The translations under genes and the position numbers were made by a program. 64,000 bases of DNA from an uncultured Succiniclasticum sp. (GTDB taxonomy: Bacteria; Bacillota; Negativicutes; Acidaminococcales; Acidaminococcaceae). The stretch is taken from contig UQUU01000004.1 in the NCBI GenBank assembly GCA_900544275.1, positions 1 through 64,000 of the forward strand, given 5' to 3'. The notes beneath the pieces are model-generated. The model searched no databases. It was not told the DNA's origin and worked only from the letters and a program-made list of their open reading frames with translations. Shown here piece after piece: positions 26,309 through 36,666 of this stretch; position 1 is the first letter of the stretch, and the number at the start of each line of letters is the position of its first letter.

Positions 26309-26337
26309 TTGAAGAAGTATCGGTTATAGGGTATAAT
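26309..26337 (+). promoter_or_regulatory. Promoter of fabK
   Basis: TTGAAG (26309-26314), 17-base spacer, TATAAT (26332-26337), about 90 bases before the fabK start. The 375-base ilvD-fabK divergent region holds this and the ilvD promoter; nothing else was recognised in it. Confidence 0.75.
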
Positions 26338-26426
26338 ACAATTCAGATAAGGTAAGACAAGGCGGTGTCCGGCAGGACTTCCTTCCTTAGCAAAATATTT
26401 ACTTACCGGAGCAGGAGGCTCAAAAA

Positions 26427-27371
26427 ATGAAAAACAGATTATGTGAAGTATTAGGTGTTCGTTATCCCATTATTCAGGGCGGTATGGCCTGGAGTACCGA
26501 CGCAACTTTAGCGGCTGCCGTATCCAATGGCGGCGCTGCGGGAATTATCGGCACCGGCGGCCGCCCGACAGAATGGGTGGAAGAAGAAATAAAAAAAGCA
26601 AAGACCCTGACGGACAGGCCCTTTGGTATCAATCTGATGCTGATGGCGCCTAATGTGGAGGAAATTGCAGAGCTGGCCCTGCGGGAAAAAGTGGCCTTTG
26701 TCACTACGGGAGCCGGCAGCCCGCTTCCCTGGATCGAAAGAATGCATCAGGGCGGCGTGAAGGTGATTCCCGTTGTGCCCAATGTGAAGCTGGCGAAACG
26801 CATCGCTTCCTCCGGCGCGGACGCTTTGATCATCGAAGGGATGGAAGCCGGTGGCCATATCGGTACGATGACCACCATGGCGCTTTTGTCCAATGTGCTG
26901 CGGGAAGCCTATCCCATTCCGGTACTTGCCGCAGGAGGAATTTCTGACGGCAGAGCTATGGCTGCGGCTTTGCTGATGGGCGCAGATGGGGTACAAATGG
27001 GAACCCGCTTCCTCTTAACTACGGAATGCCCCGTCCATGAAAAAACCAAAGAAATGATCCTCAATGCGACGGATACAGACTGCATAGTAACAGGTTATTC
27101 CCGCAATATGGGGGTGCGTTGTCTGGCCAATGACTTTACCAGGCAATACCTGGAAGCAGAAATCAGCGGCGCGCCGAAAGAAACGCTGTTGGCTATGGGC
27201 ACAGGCAGGTCTCGTAAAGGCATGCAAGAAGGGGATATCGTAAACGGCAGCGTAATGGCAGGCGAAAGCCTGAATGTGCTGACCGATATTCTTCCCTGTA
27301 AAGAGGTTATTGAACGGATCATCCGGGACGCGAACGCAGCACTGGCCAGAGCAGAGTCGCTTAGGCTGTAA
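26427..27371 (+). CDS. fabK: Enoyl-[acyl-carrier-protein] reductase II, FMN-dependent
   Basis: 314 residues. FabK completes each fatty acid elongation cycle; it is an FMN/NAD(P)H TIM-barrel enzyme of the nitronate monooxygenase superfamily, resistant to triclosan. Visible: YPIIQGGMAWSTDATLAAAVSNGGAAGIIGTG at the FMN site, EGMEAGGHIG with the catalytic-region His, VLAAGGISDGR and GADGVQMGTRFL. The FabK branch rather than nitronate monooxygenase is favoured by the start MKNRLCEVLG and the GxEAGGHxG motif. It stands apart from other fab genes and converges on nadE without an obvious terminator in the 47-base gap. Confidence 0.9.
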   Translation: MKNRLCEVLGVRYPIIQGGMAWSTDATLAAAVSNGGAAGIIGTGGRPTEWVEEEIKKAKTLTDRPFGINLMLMAPNVEEIAELALREKVAFVTTGAGSPLPWIERMHQGGVKVIPVVPNVKLAKRIASSGADALIIEGMEAGGHIGTMTTMALLSNVLREAYPIPVLAAGGISDGRAMAAALLMGADGVQMGTRFLLTTECPVHEKTKEMILNATDTDCIVTGYSRNMGVRCLANDFTRQYLEAEISGAPKETLLAMGTGRSRKGMQEGDIVNGSVMAGESLNVLTDILPCKEVIERIIRDANAALARAESLRL

Positions 27372-27418
27372 AAAAGCTATTGGGGTTTATGAAAAGATTG
27401 TTGACGGAAGTAATTTTC

Positions 27419-29335
27419 TTAAAACAATCTGTCCTGTGTAAGGAGTTGTTCTTTTCTTTCCTCGTATTCCAGTGAAAAATACGGCGAAAGTTGTGCTTCC
27501 CGGAAATCAAACCCGTAAGCCCTGGGGCTTAAGGAAAGGATAGGGGGCGCCTGAATCCGTTTGGCTGAAGCAAAGCCGGCAAACAGTGCATACCAGCGCT
27601 CCAGATCCCGGATGAAAGCGTCATGGGTGGGAAATAACCTGTCGATCACGCCGGATCCGCAGCCGATAAACGCTTCCAGATCGTGTTCCATATAGTGACG
27701 CAGCACCTCAGCCGGGGACATTTTTTCCCAGTTCTCCACAAAGGCGCGGAACAGATAATCGTGATATTCGTACAAGAGGGGATCGCCTCCTCTGCCGACT
27801 GTCTGCTCCTCTGAAAGCTCGGCACTGGGGCGGATCGTGAAGATCGCTTCCGGTATCACTTCTTTTTTGTACACGTTTTCATTCAGGTAACGGCCCAGGT
27901 CATAAACCTGATGTTTCCATAAATCCCCCAGGGGGCAGAAGAGGCCCAACAGATCACCGTAGAAGGTACCATAGCCTACGGTGATCTCCGCTTTATTGGC
28001 ATTGCAGCAGACGCCGCCTTTGAAAGCGGCGGAAAAGCCGGAGAGAATGCGGGCTCCCCGATCACGGGCCTGAATGTTTTCGTACATCAGCCCTGTTAAT
28101 TCCACTTTAAAATCCCGATTGGACGTATAACTGTGGATGGGCGAATACAGTTGTTCCACCGTATGAGCGACGCTGTCGCCAATGGGAACGATGGTGTAAT
28201 TGCAGCCCAGATTTTCCGCCAGTTGTTGGGCTAAATTTCTGGTCAGCTCGGAATTGTAACGGCCGGGCATGTTCACCAAAAGCACTTGCCGGGGCCCTAA
28301 AATATGAGCCAACAAGGCGGCCGTTACCGCGGAATCGATTCCCCCGGAAGCCCCCAGCACCATGCGGTTGATGCCCAGTTGCTGCAAAAATCCGGCGGTT
28401 CCGTAACGCAGCGTTTTAAAGATGACCGCCTTTTCATCTTCTTCGGTGGCGATCAGCTCATCTTCCGCCGCCAGCGCTTTGATTTTTTGCGTAGCTTTGT
28501 CCCAGGTAAAGGCGAGCAGTTTCGCCTCAAACATCGGGGCGGCTGATTTTATCGCCCCGTCCGGACCGTAGACACAGCTTTGTCCGTCAAATGTAAAAAT
28601 ATTTTTCCCGTTATTTTGGACGCCGACCGGATTACAGTAAATCAGAGGCAGATGCAATTCTTTTGCCTGACGGCTGAAAAGCGCATGCCGTTTCTTATTT
28701 TTTCTCAAGGTAAAAGGTGAGGCGGAAAGAGTACACAATAATTCGGCGCCGCCGGCCTTTAAAAGCGCGGACACATCGTTGGCATAATGTTCATTCCACC
28801 CGTCTTCACAAAGCAAAACCCCCAGAGTGTACGGTTGTCCGGCCAGGGTCAGGGAAAAACAGGACCCTCCGTTTTTCAGGGAAATGCGTTTTTCCCGCAG
28901 CAGGGTCTCCTGACCCGTAAAATACCGCACATCGTCAAATTCCCGATAGGCGGGCAGCAAGGTTTTGGCGACGAAAGAAAGTCCCTGGCCTGTCTCCACG
29001 AAACGCCCGTTTTGGGCGACAAAGGCGGCATTGTATTTACGCACATGACCGTCTGTGTTGTGACGCTTCCAGTCTACCGCCACATTGCCAAACACAACCG
29101 TGATCCCCTGTGAGGCTTCGGCAATCTGCCTGCCATACGCTTCGCAATCCTGCAAAAATGCGGTCTGCTCCCATAAATCGCCGATCAGGTAACCGGAAAC
29201 GGCCAATTCCGGCAGTAGCAACAGGTCAACATTTTCTTTTTTGGCCTGTTCCATGCATGTCAGGATGGTTTTCAGGTTCTTATCAGGGCGACCCGCTATG
29301 ACTTCTATCTGTCCACAGGCGATTTTAAGGGGCAT
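27419..29335 (-). CDS. nadE: Glutamine-hydrolysing NAD+ synthetase
   Basis: 638 residues. The N-terminal nitrilase-type amidase (about 1-290) frees ammonia from glutamine: Glu in LLLPELAVSGY, Lys in VAKTLLPAYREFDD and Cys in VLLCEDGW. The C-terminal synthetase (about 320-638) has the ATP pyrophosphatase loop LGASGGIDSAV and FSAAFKGGVCCNANKAE. It amidates deamido-NAD to NAD. AAGAAGG precedes the ATG on the minus strand. Confidence 0.95.
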   Translation of the reverse strand: MPLKIACGQIEVIAGRPDKNLKTILTCMEQAKKENVDLLLLPELAVSGYLIGDLWEQTAFLQDCEAYGRQIAEASQGITVVFGNVAVDWKRHNTDGHVRKYNAAFVAQNGRFVETGQGLSFVAKTLLPAYREFDDVRYFTGQETLLREKRISLKNGGSCFSLTLAGQPYTLGVLLCEDGWNEHYANDVSALLKAGGAELLCTLSASPFTLRKNKKRHALFSRQAKELHLPLIYCNPVGVQNNGKNIFTFDGQSCVYGPDGAIKSAAPMFEAKLLAFTWDKATQKIKALAAEDELIATEEDEKAVIFKTLRYGTAGFLQQLGINRMVLGASGGIDSAVTAALLAHILGPRQVLLVNMPGRYNSELTRNLAQQLAENLGCNYTIVPIGDSVAHTVEQLYSPIHSYTSNRDFKVELTGLMYENIQARDRGARILSGFSAAFKGGVCCNANKAEITVGYGTFYGDLLGLFCPLGDLWKHQVYDLGRYLNENVYKKEVIPEAIFTIRPSAELSEEQTVGRGGDPLLYEYHDYLFRAFVENWEKMSPAEVLRHYMEHDLEAFIGCGSGVIDRLFPTHDAFIRDLERWYALFAGFASAKRIQAPPILSLSPRAYGFDFREAQLSPYFSLEYEERKEQLLTQDRLF

Positions 29336-29469
29336 AACCGAGACCTTCTTTCTTTATATCCGTGATTTACCGTTGTGTACAGCGCTTGCCTTTACACAAA
29401 CGCCTTTCTTGTATTTTTCTTTGGACTGTGTTTCCCGGAACATTCCGCTGATCGTTCCGGTTTCAGGAA

Positions 29470-29497
29470 ATCCCCTTACAACCAAGGGGATATTTTT
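29470..29497 (+). terminator. Orphan plus-strand terminator
   Basis: ATCCCCTT pairs perfectly with AAGGGGAT around a six-base loop, followed by ATTTTT. It faces plus-strand transcription, yet the gene upstream (nadE) runs the other way, so it may end an unannotated short RNA from 29340-29470 or block antisense read-out. Confidence 0.65.
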
Positions 29498-29508
29498 CTT
29501 ACGTAAGA
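29497..29508. promoter_or_regulatory. Perfect 12-base palindrome
   Basis: TCTTACGTAAGA lies between the orphan terminator and the ybaK -10 (TATAAT, 29567-29572). It could be an operator; no family recognised. Confidence 0.3.
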
Positions 29509-29590
29509 TATTCTTATCCTAAATTATAACAGACACTTTTGCGTTTTTCCATATTATAAGGTAATATATAATAGCGCAGGAGGCTTTAAC

Positions 29591-30076
29591 GTGATGAAAA
29601 CCAGTAAAAAAACAAATGCGGCCCGTATTTTGGATGAACTGCATATTCCCTATGAATTGAAAACCTATCCTGTGGACGAAGAGCATTTGGATGCGGTGCA
29701 TGTGGCCCGGGAAGTAGGTCTGCCCGCCGGACAGGTATTTAAGACATTATGTGTCCGGGGGGACAAGAGCGGCATTATTTTTGCGGTGATTCCCGGCGAC
29801 GCCACAACGGATTTAAAAAAACTGGCCCAGGCCAGCAAGAACAAACGCTGCGAACCGGTACCTTTAAAGGAACTGCTGCCGCTGACCGGCTATATTCGTG
29901 GGGGCTGCTCGCCCTTAGGCGCTAAAAAGAAGTATCCTGTGTATCTTGATGAAAACTGCTTTTTGTACGATAAAATCGCGATCAGCGCCGGCCTGCGGGG
30001 AATGCAGATCCTGGCCGCGCCGGAAAATCTGATCAAAGCTGCGGGAGCGGTAACGGCTTCCCTGATTATGGAGTAA
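29591..30076 (+). CDS. ybaK: Cys-tRNA(Pro)/aminoacyl-tRNA deacylase, YbaK family
   Basis: 161 residues, starting at GTG 29591 or ATG 29594; AGGAGG at 29578-29583 is spaced better for the GTG. YbaK hydrolyses mischarged Cys-tRNA(Pro) made by ProRS. The family signature is clear: HVAREVGLPAGQVFKTLCVRGDK, FAVIPGDATTDLKKLA, GYIRGGCSPLGAKKKYPVYLDE with the catalytic Lys in QVFKTL. A bacterial ProRS with its own editing domain is encoded at 42.5 kb. It is 14 bases before thrC and probably shares its transcript. Confidence 0.93.
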   Translation: MMKTSKKTNAARILDELHIPYELKTYPVDEEHLDAVHVAREVGLPAGQVFKTLCVRGDKSGIIFAVIPGDATTDLKKLAQASKNKRCEPVPLKELLPLTGYIRGGCSPLGAKKKYPVYLDENCFLYDKIAISAGLRGMQILAAPENLIKAAGAVTASLIME

Positions 30077-30090
30077 AAGGAGACAAAACC

Positions 30091-31608
30091 ATGTTATTTG
30101 TCAGTACGCGCGGAAAGTCGGGTACAGTTTCTTCGGCCCATGCCATTAAAGAAGGCCTGGCAGAGGATGGCGGCCTGTTTGTGCCCCGCCGTTTCCCTCA
30201 GATTGCTTTAGATGATATTCTGGCTATGCACGAAAAAACCTATGCCCGGTGTGCCACACAGATCCTGGCCTGCTTTTTAACTGATTATACGGAAGAAGAA
30301 CTGCAGGCGTGCGCGGAAGCGGCGTATTCTCCGGAAAAATTCGGTCCAGATCCCGCCCCGTTAAAAAAGGTTTCGGAATTTACCGATGTGCTGGAGCTGT
30401 GGCACGGTCCTACCATGGCCTTTAAAGATATTGCGCTGCAAATCCTGCCGCATCTGATGACCCGGGCGCAGAAAAAGACCGGGGATGAAAGCAAGATCGC
30501 CATTTTAACGGCCACTTCCGGCGATACAGGAAAGGCGGCACTGGCCGGATTTGCCGATGTGCCGGGAACCGAGATCCTTGTATTTTACCCGGAAAACGGT
30601 GTCAGTCCCATCCAAAAACTGCAAATGACGACCCAGAAAGGCGCAAATACAAAGGTTTTTGGCATTCGCGGTAATTTTGACGATGCGCAAAAAGGCGTGA
30701 AAAAGATTTTTGGCGACCGGGCGCTGTTGGAAGAACTGGAAGAACACAGTTGGATCCTTTCATCGGCTAATTCGATTAACTGGGGCCGTCTGGCCCCGCA
30801 GATCACCTACTATTTCAGGTCCTATGCCGAGGCTGTGGCCAAAGGACGTATCAAAGCCGGTGAAAAGGTGTTGTTCTCCGTTCCCACAGGGAATTTCGGG
30901 GATATTCTGGCCGGCTATTACGCCCGCAAGATGGGCCTGCCGGTGAAACGCTTCATTTGCGCTTCCAATGCCAACAACGTCCTGACGGATTTCATTAATA
31001 CCGGCGCGTATGACAGACAGCGGGAATTGATCCGCACAGAATCTCCTTCTATGGATATTCTTGTTTCCAGTAACCTGGAACGTTTGTTGTTCGATATAAC
31101 GGATAATGACGAGGAACAGGTGGCCGCCTGGATGACAGAGTTGGCGGAAGAGGGACGCTATCAGGTGCCTGAAAAGGTGGCGGAGCAGATCCGGCATTTG
31201 TTTTTCGGTGTCTGGGCGGATCACCAGGAAACGCTGGACACGATCGGCAAAGTCTATAATGATTATTCTTATGTATTGGACCCGCATACGGCAGTCGCCT
31301 GGTGCGCCGCACAGAAATACCGCCTTTTGAGCAGCGATGAAACCTATACCATCGTCTTATCTACGGCCAGTCCCTATAAGTTCTGTCACACGGTGCTGGC
31401 AGGCCTGGGGAAGAATGAAGGGATCAGTGAAGACCGGCCTTTTGAAGCGGCCCGTAAGTTATTTGCGGAAACCGGCTGGACGGAGGGAGAAGGGAGCCGG
31501 TTGCCCCGTCAGATTGAGGAACTGGAAACAGCCGACGTCCTGCACAAAGAGGTGGTGGAAAAAGAAGCTATGACAGAAGCGGTAAGAAACACACTGATCA
31601 TCCTATAA
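30091..31608 (+). CDS. thrC: Threonine synthase
   Basis: 505 residues, PLP enzyme converting O-phosphohomoserine to threonine. The PLP Lys is in GPTMAFKDIALQ; the phosphate-binding loop is TATSGDTGKAALAG; SINWGRLAPQI and PTGNFGDILAGYYA are further family marks. This is the long class with an N-terminal helical domain (STRGKSGTVSSAHAIKEGLAEDGGLFVP). AAAAGGAGA precedes the ATG. Homoserine dehydrogenase is 32 kb away at the window end, so the threonine genes are dispersed. Confidence 0.96.
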   Translation: MLFVSTRGKSGTVSSAHAIKEGLAEDGGLFVPRRFPQIALDDILAMHEKTYARCATQILACFLTDYTEEELQACAEAAYSPEKFGPDPAPLKKVSEFTDVLELWHGPTMAFKDIALQILPHLMTRAQKKTGDESKIAILTATSGDTGKAALAGFADVPGTEILVFYPENGVSPIQKLQMTTQKGANTKVFGIRGNFDDAQKGVKKIFGDRALLEELEEHSWILSSANSINWGRLAPQITYYFRSYAEAVAKGRIKAGEKVLFSVPTGNFGDILAGYYARKMGLPVKRFICASNANNVLTDFINTGAYDRQRELIRTESPSMDILVSSNLERLLFDITDNDEEQVAAWMTELAEEGRYQVPEKVAEQIRHLFFGVWADHQETLDTIGKVYNDYSYVLDPHTAVAWCAAQKYRLLSSDETYTIVLSTASPYKFCHTVLAGLGKNEGISEDRPFEAARKLFAETGWTEGEGSRLPRQIEELETADVLHKEVVEKEAMTEAVRNTLIIL

Positions 31609-31613
31609 AGATA

Positions 31614-31760
31614 GTGAATTGCAAAAGTGATTTCCATAATGCAAAAGTAACTTTCATATGAAAAAGTAACTTTCATGCAAGAGAAAGTTCTCTAGCGGTG
31701 AATTGCAAAAGTAATTTCCCGATGTAAAAGTAATTTCCATATAGAAGAAAAAAGTTCTCT
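31614..31760 (+). repeat. Composite repeat of AAAAGTAA(C/T)TTTC units
   Basis: Five copies of a core AAAAGTRAYTTYC start at about 31623, 31643, 31661, 31707 and 31725. They form two larger units of about 63-80 bases, each opening with GTGAATTGCAAAAGT (31614, 31698) and closing with GTTCTCT (31693, 31760). AGAGAA/TTCTCT and TTTCATATGAAA are internal palindromes. No gene lies here. The arrangement of multiple short direct repeats resembles the ends of some IS21-type elements, but no transposase is present; regulatory binding sites before rpsB are the alternative. Confidence 0.7.
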
Positions 31761-31777
31761 GGCAAGTGAAAAAAGTC

Positions 31778-31806
31778 TTGCCCGATACGCAGGACTGTGT
31801 TATAAT
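31778..31806 (+). promoter_or_regulatory. Promoter of rpsB-tsf
   Basis: TTGCCC (31778-31783), 17-base spacer and an extended -10 TGTTATAAT (31798-31806). The leader of about 100 bases contains GTCCGGATCCCGG-like self-complementary stretches and could be an S2 autoregulatory leader, which is not demonstrated. Confidence 0.75.
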
Positions 31807-31912
31807 TTTTCAAGTGTTTAATACACACGCAGTCGTCTGGGGACTGTCCGGATCCCGGTGTACCCCAAATACCTGAGCGGCTGCGGAGGAAAAAACAGGA
31901 GGCAATATAAAA

Positions 31913-32668
31913 ATGGGTATTATTTCTATGAAACAACTGTTGGAAGCCGGCGTACACTTCGGTCATCAGACCCGCCGCTGGAATCCCAAAATGGCGAAGT
32001 ACATCTTCACCGAACGCAACGGCATCTACATCATCGACTTGCAGAAAACCGTTAAAAAGGTAGATGAAGCCTACAATTTCATCCGTGAAACGGCACAAAA
32101 CGGCGGTAATGTTTTGTTTGTCGGCACGAAAAAACAGGCACAGGAAGCGATGCGTGAAGAAGCGATCCGCTGCAATCAGTTCTACGTGAACGAACGTTGG
32201 CTGGGCGGCATGATGACCAACTTCAAAACGATTCAGAAACGAATTGCCCGTCTGCGTCAGTTGGAAAAGATGGAAGAAGACGGGACGTTTGATGTGTTGC
32301 CGAAAAAAGAAGTTCTGGGCCTGCGTCATGAGATGGAAAAACTGAACAAAAACCTGGGCGGCATCAAAGACATGAAAAAACTGCCGGCCGCTTTGTTTGT
32401 TGTCGATCCCCGCAAAGAGCACATTGCTGTTCTGGAAGCACATAAACTGAACATTCCTATCGTTGCGACCGTAGATACCAACTGCGACCCGGACGAAATC
32501 GATTATGTAATTCCTGCCAATGATGATGCCATCCGCGCAGTACGTCTGCTGGCCGGCAAAATGGCAGACGCCGTACTGGAAGGCCGTCAGGGCCGTCAGA
32601 CTGCTGAAGCTGCCGAGGTTGCGGAAGCCGAAGCGGCTCCCGCAGCAGAAGTAACGGAAGCTGAATAA
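31913..32668 (+). CDS. rpsB: 30S ribosomal protein S2
   Basis: 251 residues. The S2 signature [19 protein letters not shown] is near the start and [27 protein letters not shown] near residue 190. A short acidic/Ala-rich tail ([21 protein letters not shown]) extends past the globular domain. CAGGAGG precedes the ATG. It is followed by tsf, the usual pairing. Confidence 0.97.
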   Translation: MGIISMKQLLEAGVHFGHQTRRWNPKMAKYIFTERNGIYIIDLQKTVKKVDEAYNFIRETAQNGGNVLFVGTKKQAQEAMREEAIRCNQFYVNERWLGGMMTNFKTIQKRIARLRQLEKMEEDGTFDVLPKKEVLGLRHEMEKLNKNLGGIKDMKKLPAALFVVDPRKEHIAVLEAHKLNIPIVATVDTNCDPDEIDYVIPANDDAIRAVRLLAGKMADAVLEGRQGRQTAEAAEVAEAEAAPAAEVTEAE

Positions 32669-32716
32669 GAAAATTCCGGTTCCCGCAATCGGATACGGAT
32701 ATTTTACATGATAGGT

Positions 32717-32746
32717 AAGGGAACCCGTCTGCGGTTCCCTTTATTA
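32717..32746 (+). terminator. Hairpin between rpsB and tsf
   Basis: AAGGGAACC pairs with GGTTCCCTT around seven bases, followed by TATTAAT. The weak T tract suggests partial termination, which would lower tsf relative to rpsB. Confidence 0.6.
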
Positions 32747-32876
32747 ATACGGGATGAAAGAACGGGACGGCATAACGCATCATGAAGAAAAGGACCCGGT
32801 CAGAGCGGGTCGCGATGCTGGAATGTCGGAACCACGCACAACATCCCCGGAACTCAATAACAGGAGGAAATTTACT

Positions 32877-33755
32877 ATGGCTCAAATTACTGCCGCAATT
32901 GTAAAAGAACTGCGCGAACGTACCGGCGCCGGTATGATGGACTGCAAAAAAGCCCTGGTTGCGACCGAAGGCGATATGGAAAAGGCAATTGACTTTCTGC
33001 GTGAAAAAGGACTGTCTCAGGCGGCTAAAAAGGCCGGCCGTGTGGCGGCGGAAGGCGCAGTTGCATCTTATATTTCCGCGGATGAAAAAGTCGGCGTGAT
33101 CGTGGAAGTGAACTGTGAAACCGACTTTGTGGGTCAGAACGAAAACTTCCAGGCCCTGGCAAAAGCCATTGCGGAACAGGTGGCTGTTTCCAACCCGGCA
33201 GATGTGGACGCATTGCTGGCTTCCGAGATGGACGGCAAGGCTGTAAAAGACGTGGTGACGGAAGCAATCGCTAAAATCGGCGAAAATATTTCCGTACGCC
33301 GTTTTGCCCGTTTTGAAAGTGCTGAAGGCAAGGTGTACAGCTATATCCACGGCGGCGGCAAGATCGGCGTTCTGGTAGATATGAAGGGCGGCGACGCAGA
33401 ACTGGGCAAAGATATTGCCATGCAGGTTGCGGCGGCGAATCCCCAGTACCTGAACCGGGCGGAAGTTCCTGCAGCCGAACTGGACCGTGAAAAAGAAGTG
33501 CTGACGGAACAGGCTCGTAATGAAGGCAAACCGGAAAATATCATTGAAAAAATGGTAATTGGCCGGATCAACAAGTATTATAAGGAAGTTTGCCTGGTTG
33601 ACCAGCTCTTTATTAAAGATGATGAGTTGACCATCACCAAACTGCTGAAAGCCAGGAATGCGGAAGTAACCCGTTTTGCCCGCTTTGCTTTAGGTGAGGG
33701 CATTGAAAAGAAACAGGAAAACTTCGCGGAAGAAGTTGCTTCTTTCATGAAATAA
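32877..33755 (+). CDS. tsf: Elongation factor Ts
   Basis: 292 residues from ATG 32877 with AGGAGG upstream; the frame is open 41 codons further but that part is non-conserved. EF-Ts is the nucleotide exchange factor of EF-Tu. The N-terminal domain ([22 protein letters not shown]) and the core with the TDFV motif ([14 protein letters not shown]) are intact. Confidence 0.96.
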   Translation: MAQITAAIVKELRERTGAGMMDCKKALVATEGDMEKAIDFLREKGLSQAAKKAGRVAAEGAVASYISADEKVGVIVEVNCETDFVGQNENFQALAKAIAEQVAVSNPADVDALLASEMDGKAVKDVVTEAIAKIGENISVRRFARFESAEGKVYSYIHGGGKIGVLVDMKGGDAELGKDIAMQVAAANPQYLNRAEVPAAELDREKEVLTEQARNEGKPENIIEKMVIGRINKYYKEVCLVDQLFIKDDELTITKLLKARNAEVTRFARFALGEGIEKKQENFAEEVASFMK

Positions 33756-33789
33756 TGTAAGGGTATAAAAATCGCATAGTGCGTAAGGT

Positions 33790-33835
33790 ACACTCCTCAG
33801 ACCGGAGATCATCCGGTTCGGGGAGTGTTTTATTT
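33790..33835 (+). terminator. Terminator of rpsB-tsf
   Basis: A two-part stem, ACACTCC/GGAGTGT outside and ACCGG/CCGGT inside, followed by TTTTATTT. Confidence 0.82.
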
Positions 33836-33936
33836 CCAGGAATGTTTTATTTCTAACAGAAGTACCTTTTAAACGATAGATACAGCTAATAATTTTGCTG
33901 ATTTTTTAATTTAATTATCTGAAATTTGCCTAAATA

Positions 33937-33945
33937 TGCTATAAT
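33937..33945 (+). promoter_or_regulatory. Extended -10 promoter of the lipoprotein gene
   Basis: TGCTATAAT at 33937-33945, 32 bases before the ATG. No good -35 is visible, as is common with extended -10 promoters. Confidence 0.55.
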
Positions 33946-33976
33946 AAATTAGAAAATCTTTTAAGGGGGCGAACCT

Positions 33977-34966
33977 ATGGAAATAAAACGTAGAATTAAA
34001 CGTTCTTTTGCTGTTTTGGGCGCAATCGGCATGTTGGTTTTGGCAGGCTGCGGCGGCGGTTCCGGTGGGGGAGGCACAGCTGCGAAAACAGAAAAACCCG
34101 GGATTGTCAAATTGGTGGAAGAAAAGGGCAAGAATCTGACAGTCAATACGGTTAAGTTAAAATATGTAGTACTTGCTTCGGAAGTAAAAAAACTGAAACC
34201 GCCTTCGTATATGCCTACCCTGGTGTATCAGAAGGATGCTTTTTACGGAATCGACAAGGCGACGAAATCCATGGTTAAACTTGTCATTAAAGACGGGACG
34301 TTTGTTGTGGAAAATGCCAATGTGATTCCGAATGTACAGTATATTTTCGGTACTGACGGAGAAAATATTTATTACCGTCCGGAAGGTAAAATGCCAACCC
34401 CGCGTGTTCTTACAAAAGATGGCAAAGATGGGGGTTCGCTGTTCAAGAATTATTACGCTTATGTTTCGCCGGCAAAAGACGGAAAAACTGCGTTCGCCTG
34501 GAGCAACAGCGGCGCGATACTGAAGCTTAAGAAAAAAGCCGATGGAACCTTTGAAGATCCCAGGCGACCCTTTCCTTACCTGCCTAAGGAAGATATGTAT
34601 GTCACTGCCGGCTGGTTTGACGTAGGAACCGACACTTTCTTTGTCCGGGGACGGCAGAAAAGCCGGAAGCAAGATCAGCCTCTGCGGGAACATCGCTTTG
34701 ACGGGACGCTGAAAACCACGTATGGGCAAATCGGTCCACGACAAAATGGTACGTACGCTATTTTGAAAGATTATGTGATAAACGCCCGGTTTAATGGCGC
34801 GGGATATGATATCTACAGTCGTTCTGACGGAAAAGTCAAGGGTAATATTCCCCTACAGACTTTTGGTACGAACACCACTTTAATGGCCCCCGTGGTAGAC
34901 AATACCTTTGTCATCTGCGATTCCTTCCGTGATGTACCGAAACTGATCGTACTGACGATAAAATAA
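33977..34966 (+). CDS. Putative lipoprotein of unknown function
   Basis: 329 residues. A lipoprotein signal peptide ends in LVLAGC with lipid-acceptor Cys25, followed by a Gly/Ser flexible stretch (GGGSGGGG). The rest, about 295 residues, is rich in beta-strand-like stretches with recurring Tyr/Phe-rich strands and DG turns (KDGTFVVEN, DGENIYYRP, KDGKTAFAWS, SDGKVKGN), suggestive of a beta-propeller, although no repeat is clear enough to count. It is the only gene between the tsf terminator and pyrH and likely faces the periplasm or the outer membrane. Confidence 0.8.
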   Translation: MEIKRRIKRSFAVLGAIGMLVLAGCGGGSGGGGTAAKTEKPGIVKLVEEKGKNLTVNTVKLKYVVLASEVKKLKPPSYMPTLVYQKDAFYGIDKATKSMVKLVIKDGTFVVENANVIPNVQYIFGTDGENIYYRPEGKMPTPRVLTKDGKDGGSLFKNYYAYVSPAKDGKTAFAWSNSGAILKLKKKADGTFEDPRRPFPYLPKEDMYVTAGWFDVGTDTFFVRGRQKSRKQDQPLREHRFDGTLKTTYGQIGPRQNGTYAILKDYVINARFNGAGYDIYSRSDGKVKGNIPLQTFGTNTTLMAPVVDNTFVICDSFRDVPKLIVLTIK

Positions 34967-35108
34967 GCAGATGCCGAAGATGTTATATGAGAGTTAAATT
35001 CCGGTAATTCGATTTTGTCAGGTGCGGGCTTGCACAGTTCTGCAAGGCCGGGATGTAAATATTTGTTACTGAAAAAGGTTCTCCGGTGAGACAGACATCA
35101 GGTATAAA

Positions 35109-35155
35109 ACAAAGGTTCCCGCTCGTACACAAGAGCAGGGATCCTTTGTTCTTTA
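35109..35155 (+). terminator. Probable terminator of the lipoprotein gene
   Basis: ACAAAGG pairs with CCTTTGT and CCCGCTC with GAGCAGGG (one bulge), followed by TCTTTAT. The rest of the 407-base gap to pyrH shows no gene. Confidence 0.6.
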
Positions 35156-35286
35156 TAGCGGCTGTACAGGAGAGCGCAAGGGGAAAATGGACGCGGTTTG
35201 TAACGCTAAGGGTGCTGTCGGAACGTCTGCCGTTAAATATTACGGAATCTTCACCGGAATTATTTTTCAAGCAGGCTATTTTATGG

Positions 35287-35292
35287 TATAAT
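35287..35292 (+). promoter_or_regulatory. -10 element of pyrH
   Basis: TATAAT at 35287-35292; the -35 candidate TTTTCA at 35265-35270 is weak. It would drive pyrH-frr and perhaps genes beyond. Confidence 0.5.
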
Positions 35293-35298
35293 TACTAA

Positions 35299-36101
<803 letters not shown>

Positions 36102-36102
<1 letters not shown>

Positions 36103-36665
36103 TGGCTGTTATTGAGGACTTACTCACTGTTAATGAAGATAAAATGAAAAAGGTGATCAATCATTTGCGGGAAGATCTGGCCGGTTTACGGGCCGGGCGG
36201 GCTACGCCGGCTTTGTTAAATAAAATCACGGTAGATTATTACGGCACACCGACTCCGGTAAATCAGGTCGCCAATGTTTCCGTACCGGAACCGCGCATGA
36301 TCGTGATTACTCCCTGGGAAAAGAGCCTGTTGAACCCTATTTCCAAAGCGATCATGACCTCTGATTTGGGCCTTAATCCCAACACCGATGGCTCTGTGAT
36401 TCGTCTGAGCCTGCCTCAGTTAACGGAAGAACGGCGCAAGGAACTGGTGAAAACAGCCAATAAACATACGGAAGAAGCGCGGATCGGCGTCCGCAACCTG
36501 CGCCGGGATATTATAGACGGTGTTAAAAAGGCGGAAAAAGCGAAAGAGATCACCGAAGACGAGTCGAAGGACGGGCAGGACAAGGCTCAGAAATTGACCG
36601 ATAAAATGATGAAAGAAATTGATAAGGTGATCGAAAACAAAGAAAAAGAGATCATGGAAGTGTAA
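36102..36665 (+). CDS. frr: Ribosome recycling factor
   Basis: 187 residues, standard length. RRF splits post-termination ribosomes with EF-G. LRAGRATPALLNKI, VDYYGTPTPVNQVANVSVPEPRM and RIGVRNLRRD are diagnostic. It is coupled to pyrH. Confidence 0.97.
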
Positions 36666-36666
36666 G

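Noticed and set aside
35086..35298. 70-codon open frame before pyrH
   Set aside because: It spans the lipoprotein terminator and the pyrH promoter, so it is not a plausible gene.
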